This document shows positions 1 through 9,832 of a stretch of 58,000 nt of DNA, piece by piece; the stretch's first letter is position 1; each line of letters opens with the position of its first letter. The notes beneath the pieces are model-generated. The model ran no database searches. It saw nothing but the letters and a program-made list of their open reading frames with translations, and was not told where the DNA came from. Position numbers and translations under genes: made by a program. The DNA comes from Adiantum capillus-veneris (lineage: Eukaryota > Streptophyta > Polypodiopsida > Polypodiales > Pteridaceae): NCBI GenBank assembly GCA_014529385.2, contig CM043953.1, positions 108,634,549-108,692,548 of the forward strand, written 5' to 3'.

Positions 1-772
1 GACCAATGTACAGTTGTGTGGGTTCATGCGCGATTGCCGAGGCAAGAGCCTCTTGCACAAGTACTGGATTAGCTAGCGGCTAATCCCCCGCAGGTTCAGG
101 TGAATTCGGAGAGGTTTCACGCCAGAAATCTCGTCCGATTCAAAGGGCAAGTAGCCCTACAGGTGCGGGAGCTTGAGGACTTGCTACGGATGCGACCGGC
201 ATGCGAAACAGAGCCCGAAACAGTAAATTACAGCCTGCTGTGTATTTTTGTAGGTTTAGGGTTTTGGCCCTAAACGGACCCTAATACCCCCAGGAGGTTC
301 GGGGACGCAAGGGGACCGCTGTACAGGTGATCTGGCGCATTTTCAGGGCTGAAAACAGAGAATTCAGCGTGCTGCAGATTCTCGCCAGGTTTTGCAAAGT
401 GCCTGTATGCGTCGGGAAAGTCAGTCAATGCGTGGGAATACTAACTGTGAAGGGTCCTAGTACAGTTATGCTGCCGAAATCAGGCCGGAACAGTTGAAAT
501 TCAGCCAAGTTTGTGTGGGGCAGCTTGTAGGGATCCACAGCATTTATTCCCTCTTTTAAAGAATAAAGAAATACCGAAAGGGGCGCCTAAGTTAGGGGCC
601 AATCTGGTGTCGGTCTTCTCATACAGGTGCATTCTAGCATCTGTATCTCATTCCCCTCTCTTGTGTCACTATAGCGCAGGTAAAATAGACGACTAATAAT
701 GGGTGAAAGCTAAATCAAGGTTTGAAGTAAAGTCTACCGCCCTTTTTGGATTGAACAGGCCGGTTAAAGCTG
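1..772 (+). repeat. LTR remnant, H family, plus orientation
   Basis: This stretch is the reverse complement, with moderate divergence, of the LTR at 778-1876. For example the run around 40-60 (gcaagagcctcttg) reappears inverted near 1285-1300, and the block around 130-165 reappears inverted near 1180-1210. It contains the LTR core motif (AATAAAGAAATACCG then GGGGCGCC) at about 562-588. The left end lies outside the window, so whether it is a solo LTR or the end of a full element cannot be told. It appears to be the target into which element H inserted. Confidence 0.75.
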
Positions 773-817
773 CCCCATGAAACCGGCTTGTAGACTCACT
801 AAAGGGCGGTAGACTTT
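729..817. repeat. Hairpin at tail-to-tail LTR junction
   Basis: A perfect 17-bp inverted repeat (AAAGTCTACCGCCCTTT at 729-745, its complement at 801-817) encloses a second short inverted pair, CCGGTT near 761 and AACCGG near 781. The structure arises because the 3' ends of two LTRs of the same family face each other about ten bases apart. Confidence 0.8.
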
Positions 818-1876
818 GGCATTCACCCGATCTTTACACTCTTTAACTTTACGAGCAAAGGAACTTCACAAACAAACCTGTCTCTAGCCCAATTTCGGCA
901 ACATAACAGTTGTAGAAGGCTTCACAAACGAAATCCCCATGCAACAGGTGACTTTCCCGGTGCATTAGCACACTTTTCTAAACCTGGTGAGAAATTACAG
1001 CACGCTGAATTCTTTGTTTTCCGACTCTAACTTGCACCAAACACTTGTACAACAATTCCTAGCTTCCTTGAAGCTCCTGAGACTGTTAAGAAAATGAAAG
1101 GGCTGTAATTCTCTGTTTTGGGCTCCGTTTTGCATGCCAGTCGCATCCTAGCACGCCCTCGAGTTCCTGCACCTGTAGGGCTACTTTCCCTTTGATTTGG
1201 ACGAGATTTCTCGCGAGAAACCTCTCGGAATCAGCCTGTACTTGCAGGGGATTAGCAACTAGCTAATCCGGTACCTGTACAAGAGGCTCTTGCCTCAGCA
1301 ATCGCACATAATCCCACACAACTGTATATACAAATGAGTAGCCCTTAAGCTAGGCATCACGATTCTGTATTCAAAAGGGAGAGAAATGCACGAGAGTGGA
1401 ATCATCGTGCTACATAGAACAAAGGAGAAGGCAAGCTTTCCATTGAGGCTGTAAACCTGCACCCACTACTCACACACACATTGTAGGCTTCACAATAAAG
1501 AAGAAGGCAGCCCAATTCTCAATTTTGGGCGCCCCCAGCTGAGGTGTATTACAAGTGAGTTCTGGAGCTGCCATGTGCCCTTTTGGGTTAATTTCCTAGT
1601 ACCCATCAACTTATAAAGTGTGTGTGGGGCCTAAATGACTTTGAATTGAGCCTAGCCACCCTTTTACTTCTCAGATTTCAGTGTCGATTGGCCCAACCAA
1701 CTCGTGGCAACCAGGCCTTCATAGCTATGGGTGAAACTCTTGGCCATCAGCCGTTTCACACTGTACATACAATGTCCGGCCATTTGTGACTTCAAAAAGA
1801 GGGTCCCAGAATTTAAATAAAAATCAAGGAAAAAAAACTAACAACTAAAGTTAGTGGTTGTCACAGCCTCCTGACA
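778..1876 (-). repeat. 3' LTR of element H
   Basis: Begins (minus strand) TGTCAGGAGGCTGTGACAAC at 1876 and ends with GGTTTCA at 778. Colinear with 9833-11008 but lacks about 200 bp present there (roughly 9930-10130), including the LTR core motif, so it carries an internal deletion. The flanking bases 773-777 are the target duplication. Confidence 0.75.
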
Positions 1877-2321
1877 TGCATCTTCCTCTGTGGACAATCT
1901 GCAGCAAAATGACCAGGCTGCTCACAAATAAAGCATTTATTCTCAGCCATTAAAGCCTTCTTCGAATGACTTTCGCACAAAAGGCTTCCCTTTCTGTTTC
2001 TTTGTCTGTCGTCCAGACATCTCAGCTGAGTCCTTACCCTTCTCTCCCTTTTTTGACCCCTAGGACGCTTCAGGAGTCGCTTTCACAAAGGGCTTCTTTG
2101 CTAAATTTTTCTTTGGTTGACCCCCTTTCACATTGCCCTAGAATCCACTATCCTCTCCCTTCAACAAGGCATGACCAATGTTGGCAACTTCATAAGCTGA
2201 GTAAGGGTGGCCACTCTGTTCTTTGTATAGTAGTTACTAAGCCCTTTAGGCAGCCCACAACAATACTTCTCAAGTTGCTCTGTCAATGGCACAAACCTAT
2301 AGGAAATTACTAAAAGCAACA
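1877..2321 (-). pseudogene. gag C-terminal part of H with CCHC zinc knuckle
   Basis: Minus-strand reading shows a CX2CX4HX4C zinc knuckle, CFICEQPGHFAADC, at about 1890-1935, preceded by a Lys/Glu-rich linker. Upstream (near 2280-2160) are the gag segments ISYRFVPL and KYCCGLPKGL, which match element F (SYRFVPL and KYCCGLPKKI). The frame is broken several times. The last 5 bases (2317-2321, CAACA) are the target duplication of G1. Immediately 3' of the knuckle the element passes into its own LTR, so pol is absent rather than merely degraded. Confidence 0.75.
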
Positions 2322-2951
2322 TGTAACAGACTTGGACACTCCAAGTCAAGAATCAACCACGACAGCACCAAATAACCACTTCAAAACAATTCACAGATCA
2401 CAATAGATTTGCACTAGCCCGACGGAGTTCCGTGCCTAGAGATATTGGCCCCAAAGACTAGTGCCCCTTTCGGTATTTCTTTTTATATTAATCAATCATC
2501 AAAGTACAAGAGAGCGGTTAGGGTTTCACTCTCAGACTCTGCATCCAGATGCCCTGAGAAGTGCAGCCCTCACCACTAATTTAAAGGTTACAAGGGATGC
2601 CCAAAAGCAGAGCCCCAAAAGCTTTAAAAATCAAAAGCATCAGTTCTCTCTCTTAGAGAGAGTCTCTTTTTTTTTTTTAATTAAAAAAAAGCAAGTTCTC
2701 TCTCTTTTATGCAAAAAGCAACGCCCAAAAGCTGCCAACGCAAATTGCTGCGCAATTTTCGGAAAATCTGTACACCCCTGCCACGTGGCACTGGCGCCAG
2801 AAATTAGGGTTTCAGCCAGCGGTTAGGGTTTCCAGAAATTAGGGTTTGCTGCAAATTAGGGTTTCTTGCAGTTTTTAGGGTTTGCAGGAATTTTAGGGTT
2901 TCTGGCAGAAATTAAGGTTTCTCTTGACCGCCACGTCATCACTTTGTGACA
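2322..2951 (-). repeat. 3' LTR of G1
   Basis: 630-bp LTR, TGT...ACA ended, nearly identical to 7889-8515. On the minus strand it opens with a telobox-rich stretch and contains CT-rich low-complexity sequence (about 2645-2705). The core motif ATACCGAAAGGGGC is in the region 2460-2490. Confidence 0.9.
2804..2918 (-). promoter_or_regulatory. Telobox array in LTR U3
   Basis: Six exact TTAGGGTTT motifs (AAACCCTAA on the element's sense strand) start at about 2804, 2823, 2839, 2856, 2875 and 2893, followed by a degenerate TTAAGGTTT at about 2912. Spacing is 16-19 bp. A further copy lies at about 2518. The motif equals the plant telobox, a promoter element known from ribosomal-protein and other growth genes and bound by Myb-type telobox factors. 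Position upstream of the presumed transcription start suggests a promoter role; this is inference. Confidence 0.6.
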
Positions 2952-3535
2952 TACCCCCCTCTTGAAAGCATTGTAATCGACCGCGATTACGCCTGCAAAA
3001 CCATCTTAGCAGACACTGACTGTTAGTACCTACGTACTAGGAACACACATCTAGCACATGTACAAAATCGACAGTCACATCACACGACATCACAGGACAT
3101 CACCAAGACATCACAGGACATCACATGACATTCAACATTCATTCGGATCTTAGACCATGATTTATCGGCAATGTAGCTAGCAATCACATCTAGGTCCAAT
3201 CGGGACCTCAACGATGTCCGATTGACTAACCCCTATTGCAACCATGTCTATTCGAGATCAATCAGGCCAAAATGCTGCAGTCATTTCGGCTATCAGTTCC
3301 TGCACTCACAAGAAGTCAAGAACAAATCAGTATCATAATCAGGAATTCCATTTCATAAAGTCATCCAACAGAATACTGTCAGCTCTCAGTATCCCTGAAG
3401 CTCAAAGAGACATCAGTGACTTTAGTATCAAAATCGAGGCATCTGTTGACAAAGGAGTGGAGTAACTCCACTCTTGTGCATCCCACTGCACCAGATCTTC
3501 GGCCAAGCTGAATTCTGGGTTCCATTTGGAGTAGA
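2952..3535 (-). other. 3' untranslated region of G1
   Basis: Lies between the chromodomain stop and the 3' LTR. Contains the polypurine tract next to the LTR and a short repeated motif (CATCACAGGA and variants, about 3080-3130). An antisense open frame of 73 codons at 3244-3465 is also open in G2 but is not treated as a gene. Confidence 0.7.
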
Positions 3536-4510
3536 CTATGCTAAACCAAAAGCATCGAGGTAAAGTTTCACAATCCGAGGAGTATTTGCTAGGTCCTCCT
3601 CCTCCATCCACTTCGCATCAAATGCACGAAAGTTATTGAACTTAACCAAGAACTGCCTTCGAACTTTACCTTTCTTCGTATCATTATGTGCCAAAATCTG
3701 TTCAGGAACAAGGATCTCCTCGTTTTCTTCCACTTTGGGTTGCTCATCAGGCTCCCCATCATCAGGCACATCACCCTTAACAGGTTTCAAGAGACTCACA
3801 TGCAATGCATTGTGAATCCTCCAAGTATTTGACAGTTTCAATCGGAAGGAGACATCATTTATCTTGTCAGTAATCTGGAAAGGTCTATAGTATCACATAC
3901 TAAGCTTTGGAAAAAGCCTCTCCTTTCCCTTTTTCTTTCTTAGGCGTGCCTTCCCAAAAGTAAGAGCACCCAATCATCCTCCTTCAGTTTCCAGTCGCGA
4001 CGATGGCGATCCGCTGCCTTTTTCTGTCGTTCTTGAGACTCCTGCAAAGTCTCACGAACCTTCGCAAAAGCCGTATCCAAATCTCGCGAATATTCATCCG
4101 CTTCAAATTTCTAATCTTTCGTGCTCAGGAAGGATGGAACCTTTGCAGCACTTTCAACAATCTCACATGGCGTCTTCCCGGTCGAAGAGTGTATCGTGTT
4201 ATTGTAGGCAAATTCCACCAAAGGTAAGTTCTTTTCCCATTGAGTCTTCTGATGCGAGATACAAGACTTCAATAAATCTAAAATCACTGAATTGGCAATC
4301 TCAGATTGCCCGTCAGTCTGCAAGTGGAACGATGACGAGAACTGCAACCGCGTGCCTATGTTCTCCCAAATTGCCTTCCAAAACAAACTCATAAATCTGG
4401 GGTCTCTGTCGGAGACAATCGTCTCAGGCGTGCCATGTAATCGGAAAATCATCGTGATCATTCTGTATTCTCGGGAGATCAAAAAAGATGAAATCCATTT
4501 CAATATTTTC
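3536..4510 (-). pseudogene. G1 integrase catalytic region and chromodomain
   Basis: Minus strand. Visible integrase features: the second catalytic Asp in IVSDRDPRF (near 4420), the Glu region QTDGQSEIANSV (near 4310), and PLVEFAYNN (near 4200). The C-terminal part reads [19 protein letters not shown], an acidic linker, then a chromodomain-like unit from [13 protein letters not shown] through FLVKFNNF to [10 protein letters not shown], ending at a stop at 3536-3538. Chromodomains of this class direct integration to heterochromatin marks. Between the first Asp (in MDFIF) and FRLHGTPE about 30 residues typical of gypsy integrases are missing and the frame shifts; G2 shows the same lesion. Confidence 0.8.
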
Positions 4511-5444
4511 CCAGGGGCGGGTGGGTATGGGTAAAGGCTGTAACAATCCCTGTGCCTTATGCCTATCAAACTTGACCTTCTGGCATACCAAGCAACTGCG
4601 CACAAACTCTTCCACATCCTTCTTCAGTCTCCGCCAAAAGAAATCTCTCTCTACCCCTTTCATGGTGGTAGCAATTCCGCGCTGACCCGTAAAAGGTGGA
4701 CAGTGGCAATCAATCATAACCTTTTCCCTCAACTGCTGTGTAACGCACAACATAGTCTTTTTCATCAAGTAGGCTTCCCGAAGGGAGTATCCCGCTATTG
4801 TCTCCCCATCTCGTATCCGTGTGAAATTATCTGCAAAATCTGTATCTGTGGCATACTGATCGACCATATCCTCGAAGCTCCTATGATGTATCGCGGAAAT
4901 AGCCAGAACCAACGGTTTTCGAGACAAAGCAATCGCCACCACATTCTTCTGTCCCTGCACATGGACAATCTGGAAGTGGAACTGTGACAAGATGTTCACC
5001 CACCGCATCTGCTTTTCCGAAAGCTGCTTCTGTGACAAGAAGTAGTAGCGCCAACTCTGATGGTCTGTAAAGACAGTGAAATCCGCTCCGAGTAGGTAAT
5101 GCCGCCACTGAGCAAGAGCGTGGATAACCGCCAAAAGCTCTTTCCCATAGATTTGTGCTGTCATCTCCGGCCTAGAGAACAAACGGCTCTCGTAAGCTAT
5201 GACATGGTCTTCTTGCATCAAGACCGTACCCAGACTACGACCACAAGCATCACAATATACTTCAAATGACTTCTGCAAGTCCGGCAAAGTCAAAATAGGT
5301 CCCGTAGTCAATTTCTCTTTCAATGTCTGAAAGGCAGTCACCTCTGTGGGTCCCCACGAAAAAGGTACTCCTTTCTCTGTCAAGGTATGCAAAGGGGAAG
5401 CAACCTCTGCAAACTTTCGTATGAACCGCCTGTACTACAAACAC
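4424..5444 (-). pseudogene. G1 RNase H and integrase N-terminal zinc domain
   Basis: An open frame of 322 codons (5392-4424). RNase H is recognised from VYCDACGRSLGTVLMQE, the internal IYGKELLAVIHAL and FTVFTDHQS. Then comes a tether region and the HHCC zinc domain of integrase (CPPFTGQRG then FVRSCLVCQKVK), followed by PWENIEMDFI with the first catalytic Asp. Reading ends at the shared integrase deletion. The first Asp/Glu residues of RNase H are present, so this segment is fairly well preserved although the element is dead. Confidence 0.85.
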
Positions 5445-5478
5445 AGTCCCAAGAAGCTTCTAACTTCATGGACATTCC

Positions 5479-6170
5479 TCAAATCGGCCAATCACGGATA
5501 GTCTCTATCTTGGCCGGGTTCATTTGCACTCCTGCTGTTGACACAATGTGTCCCAAAAAATGTATCTCTGGTAGGAAAAATTCACTTTTCGTAGCATTAA
5601 TCACTAATGTGTGTTCTCGTAATGCCTGAAAGACTTGAAGCAGATGATCTCTGTGTTCTGCCTCATTCTTGGAGAAAACAATGATGTCGTCAAAGAAAAT
5701 GCCAACAAATAGCCTGTACTCTCGAAAAATCCTATCCATCGTCCGGTTAAATGTCGCAGGAGCATTGGTTAAGCCAAAAGGCATCACCCAAAACTCAAAT
5801 AACCCAAAAGTCGTCCGAAAAGCTGTCTTGTAGACATCTCCTGGCGCTATCCTGATCTGATGATATCCACTCTTCAAGTCAATCCTGCTAAAGCACGAGG
5901 ATCCCTGTAACCTATCGAGTATATCATCGATCCTAGGAATCGGAAATCTGTTCTTGATGGTGATTTCGTTAAAAGTGCTATAATCGATGCACATTCTCCA
6001 AGATCCGTCTTTCTTCAAAACCAACAACACTGGAGAGCAATACGGTGAAGTACTAGGCTGGACAAGAACCTTTTCCAAGAGGTCTTTCACTGAGTTCATA
6101 ATCTTTTCATTCTGTACTCAGCTCACACGATAAGGTGGCCGATTCGGTGGCGTGCTTCCAGATATCAGAT
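5479..6170 (-). pseudogene. G1 reverse transcriptase
   Basis: Open frame 6099-5479 with typical gypsy RT blocks in order: [57 protein letters not shown], the catalytic FFDDIIVFS (YXDD box variant, usual in chromoviruses) and FLGHIVSTAGV. The N-terminal part is broken near 6115 by a stop. No RT residue obviously lost in the palm. Confidence 0.88.
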
Positions 6171-6439
6171 CAATGGTTTGATCTTAAAGCCCTCTGAAAA
6201 GCAATCGGCATGAGTGTGGAGAAAAATCTTGGCGTTCTTTTGATCAGGTCAAAACATATTCAACCTTTATCCATCGTTCAGTTCTCTTCCAAAAGAATGA
6301 GTAAGAAAACTGAAGTTCATCAAGTACAATCTCTAAGCCCTTCATTTATCAAAGTCGCTTTCTCGGCCCGATAGTCAACCACAGCGTAGTTCTTGTGGTA
6401 CCAAGGGATCCCGAGTAGAACGTCACTCGCCTGCCCTGA

Positions 6440-7816
6440 ACACCCCTGTCATTGCAAACCAAAAGTCTTTCTACTTTCATTCCCAAAAGTCTGTTCGGCT
6501 CGTTGTGTCATGGCCTCATCTGTGGGGTAGGTCAAACTGCCAGAGTGAATGGCAAAGCCCCGCTTCGCATGACTCATCAACTCCTGAATAGAAGCTGACT
6601 TCTATTCCAAGCAGTGATCTCGGATCTCTGTAGGTAGACTCAAGGTAAACCGCTCAATCTGTTCTCTGAACGAGATCTTCTTGAATGAAGAGGCGGGTAG
6701 AAAAGAGTTCCAGAATCTTTCACAATAAGCATTGATTGTATCTTTCTTGGTCATCCGACGATGGTTCCAAGCAACTCGTGCATCTCGTTCATATTTTTGC
6801 GTCAACCAAGAAGAAATAAAAAGCTTCTTAAATTTCATCCATTTAACTCGCGCAGTCTTGTTTAAAAGAAGCGTGGACCACCAAGTACGAGCATTCCCCT
6901 TAAAGTAAGAGGCAGCTCTCCGAATCTTGGAGTGCTTTGAATAGCGTCCTCCCACGAAAGCGATGTCAAACTGCTGAAAAAAAGACACAGCCTTCGAAGC
7001 ATCCGAGTATCCTGAAAAAGTATCAAACTTGATCGAGTGGCCACCTTCCTTAAACTCTCGGACTTTCTTGCTTTTATCTTCGAGAAGGTCATACTGGTTG
7101 GCTTTGTAAAAATTCTTCTTGTTCGCATAAAACTTTTCGTCATCGGAATCTGAGCTGTCTGTAGACGAGTCCTCAGTAGAACTGTTAGTCTCTGGGTGAG
7201 ATGTAGCCTTCTTTGCCTTTTTCTTGCCCTTTCCGAAGCTTTGTGTCTTGCTTCGCTTTTTGCTTTTTCTGTCTTCTTTGCTCTAATCCGAGGAGCTAGA
7301 AGAACTCTCAGAAGAAGAAGAGGAAGAACTGGGTACTCCTTCAAACTTGACGCGCTTCTTCAATTGCTTTGCCTTGTCAAATGTCGACTGACGACCCAAA
7401 TATCCCGGGAAGTCAGTGCTTTTCTTCTGCTTTTTGTCGTGCTTTTTGGCTTTCTTTTGCACGTCAAAAAGCTGAGCAATCCGTGCATCAACCACGTTCT
7501 CCAGTTCCTTCTCCGTATATTTCTTGGAGGCAGAAGGTTTCTTGAGAGAGGGTTTCGGGAGTGGTGTTGTGGTTCTCTGCCACTCCGTCTGTACCTCTTC
7601 CAAAGAGGTCTGGTTCATATATTTTGCCATCTTCGGGTCCTTGGCAAAATTGAGCATCATCTTTGTTGCATCGCTGATCAACTGGCGACGCTCTATCTCT
7701 CGCCGCTCCGCCTAAGTAGGCCAAGGCGGGCCATACTCTCTGCCTGAATCTTCGTTGTGATCCCAGCCCGCATCTCCAAATGCAGAGGGAGTCGACTGAT
7801 CATTGCTTGAAGCCAT
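6440..7816 (-). pseudogene. G1 gag, zinc knuckle and protease deleted
   Basis: Starts at the ATG at 7816 (MASSNDQSTPSAFGDAG), which lies about 60 bases downstream of the primer site. Contains a Lys/Ser-rich segment (PSSSSSSSESSSSSSD near 7300) and the capsid-type block FFQQFDIAFVGG to KGNARTWWSTLL (near 6980-6880), typical of the retrotransposon gag family. Stops at about 7710 and 7285 break it. At about 6460 the sequence jumps directly to the pre-RT region; compared with G2 about 480 bp with the zinc knuckle and protease are missing. Confidence 0.8.
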
Positions 7817-7873
7817 AGGTGCCGCGGAAAAAAAAAATCGAGGATCGGATTTCCCATAGAAGAAAAATCGGCC

Positions 7874-7887
7874 GTGCTCTGATACCA
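7874..7887 (-). other. Primer binding site of G1 (initiator tRNA-Met)
   Basis: On the minus strand TGGTATCAGAGC lies one base inside the 5' LTR, the standard match to the 3' end of plant initiator methionine tRNA. Confidence 0.92.
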
Positions 7888-7888
7888 C

Positions 7889-8515
7889 TGTAACAGACAT
7901 GGACACTCCAAGTCAAGAATCAACCGCGACAACACCAAATAACCACTTCAAAACAATTCACAGATCACAATAGATTTGCACTGGCCCATCGGAGTTCCGT
8001 GCCTAGAGATATTGGCCCCAAAGACTGGCGCCCCTTTCGGTATTTCTTTTTATATTAATCAATCATCAAAGTACAAGAGAGCGGTTAGGGTTTCACTCTC
8101 AGACTCTGCATCCAGATGCCCTGAGAAGTGAGGCCCTCACCACTAATTAAAGGTTACAAGGGATGCCCAAAAGCAGAGCCCCAAAAGATTTAAAAATCAA
8201 AAGCATCAGTTCTCTCTCTTAGAGAGTCTCTTTTTTTTTTTTTATAAAAAAAAAAGCAAGTTCTCTCTCTTTTATGCAAAAAGCAACGCCCAAAAGCTGC
8301 CAGCGCAAATTGCGGCGCAATTTCCGGAAAATCCGTACACCCCTGCCACGTGGCACTGGCGCCAAAAATTAGGGTTTCAGCCAGCCGTTAGGGTTTCCAG
8401 AAATTAGGGTTTGCTGCGAATTAGGGTTTTTGGCAGTTTTAGGGTTTGCAGGAATTTTAGGGTTTCTGGCAAAAATTAAGGTTTCTGTTGTCTGCCACGT
8501 CATCACTTTGTGACA
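7889..8515 (-). repeat. 5' LTR of G1
   Basis: 627 bp, nearly identical to 2322-2951, with the same telobox cluster (about 8365-8480) and core motif (about 8025-8050). Few differences from its partner suggest a fairly recent insertion. Confidence 0.9.
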
Positions 8516-9600
8516 CAACACTTCACAAAACTTCCAATATACTCCTCTAGGATTTTGCAAGAAGCCACATTGAGCTGGTGCCAATCTATCATGACATCAG
8601 CTTCAAATTCATTCAATAGCCATGCCAATGCAAACATTAGCTTGAAGCAGACCATGTGGCGGGTACTTGTCCTTGCATCAACAGAACACGGATTTCCTTT
8701 CAAGAAATGGCAGCTTTCTTGACGTTGGAGGCCTCTGTAAAATTCCCCCCTACATAAGCCATATCAAATTGTTGAAGGAAAGTAAGCCTTCGTCTTGTCT
8801 TCAAATCGTTGAAAGTATCAAACTTCACAGCTGCACCACCTTCTTTGTATGGTTTTGGCTTTTCCAGCACTCCCAAATTATCATAGGGAAGTGTCTACAA
8901 CATGGGTACAGTGGTGGGATCATCTGTGCCCCTTGGCCGTTAACATTTTAGTTCCCTGGTGCCATATTTGCCTGCTGGTCGGAAAAACCAGCCATACCAA
9001 AAGCAGCATGTGGCACCCCAAACTAGCCCTGATTACACTGAAACCCTGGCTATAAGCTGATATTACCATACATGCGGTTTGGCATCATGCCTTACATACC
9101 CCCAAAGATTATTTGTCGCATGTACTGATGGTTGCCAGGCGCATAACTAGCCAAGCTTTGAAACATAAATCCACCCCCGAAATACCCAGGATGTACCGTG
9201 GTTGGTGGAAAACCTGATGCATAGCCTGGAAATTAACTCACTGTCCATTTAAATCAACATTTGGACTCTGAAATTTAGTTGGCTGAACTAGTAAAGCATG
9301 TGGAATTGGTGTCCTAACCACATGTTCATCGACAGAACGAATTTGTCTTGGAGCCCCAATTGACCGTGCAACATGGAAATTCACCCTACCCTACTGGGAC
9401 ACATAAGGAACCTGGGCTTGAGTCTCAATGGACTCTACTGCATGAGAAAGTTTCCTTGTCTGTCGTGACACTCGTGGAGCTTGCAAAAATTCCATAAACC
9501 TAGGATTCTGCACCAACCAAGAAAACACATTCACATTGGCAACCAATTGTGTCCTAAACGCATCCTCATCTAGTTGCCCAGTCATAAACCTTGAGCTTGT
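8516..9600 (-). pseudogene. gag N-terminal part of H
   Basis: The ATG at 9585 opens MTGQLDEDAFRTQLVANVNV, continuing with NPRFMEFLQAP, which parallels element F (NNPRMQEFLQAP). Downstream the Gly/Met/Tyr-rich linker and capsid region (near 8700: KLMFALAWLLNEFEADVMID) are recognisable only in alternating frames. Heavily decayed. CAACA at 8516-8520 is the G1 target duplication. Confidence 0.65.
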
Positions 9601-9814
9601 GGAGCATTCACATCAACAAAAGGTACAAACAGTGATGGCCGTGAACCCTCGCCAACCTCAAACACAAAAGGGACAGCCTGTCTGTCCTATGAAGAGGAAC
9701 CCTCTTCCCTGGTGTCATTCATCCTGTCAACCATAGTGTAATTCCAAGTTTTTATGCTTTGTATCTACATTGAAAACCAACCAAGGCTCACATCTTTAAA
9801 AAAAAAGTGATTCC

Positions 9815-9832
9815 CTCCCAGCGATGGAACCA
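9815..9832 (-). other. Primer binding site of H
   Basis: Minus strand reads TGGTTCCATCGCTGGGAG directly after the LTR end. The TGG start and position fit a tRNA primer site; the tRNA was not identified. A related sequence, TGGTTCCATTG, stands at 34485-34495 and is taken as the primer site of F. Confidence 0.6.

Larger units (their letters stand above)
2322..8515 (-). mobile_element. Element G1: Ty3/gypsy chromovirus, defective
   Basis: Complete insertion of about 6.2 kb on the minus strand. LTRs are 2322-2951 and 7889-8515 (starting TGTCACAAAG, ending GTTACA on the minus strand). The primer site complementary to initiator tRNA-Met is at 7876-7887, and the polypurine tract is the complement of 2952-2962. 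The 5-bp duplication CAACA lies at 2317-2321 and 8516-8520; joining the flanks across one copy restores the gag reading of H. Order is gag, (deleted knuckle and protease), RT, RNase H, integrase, chromodomain, which is the chromovirus arrangement. Stops, a roughly 480-bp gag-protease deletion relative to G2, and an integrase deletion shared with G2 make it non-functional. Confidence 0.9.

Noticed and set aside
2804-2918. Interstitial telomere repeat
   Set aside because: Motifs are separated by non-repeated spacers of about ten bases; true telomere DNA would be uninterrupted TTTAGGG.
3080-3135. CRISPR-like or satellite array (CATCACAGGA repeats)
   Set aside because: Units are few, short and imperfect without spacers; a simple repeat in the element's 3' region.
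7196-7747. 183-codon plus-strand ORF, Leu/Phe-rich, membrane-like
   Set aside because: It is the antisense of the Ser/Lys-rich gag region of G1; composition follows from the other strand.
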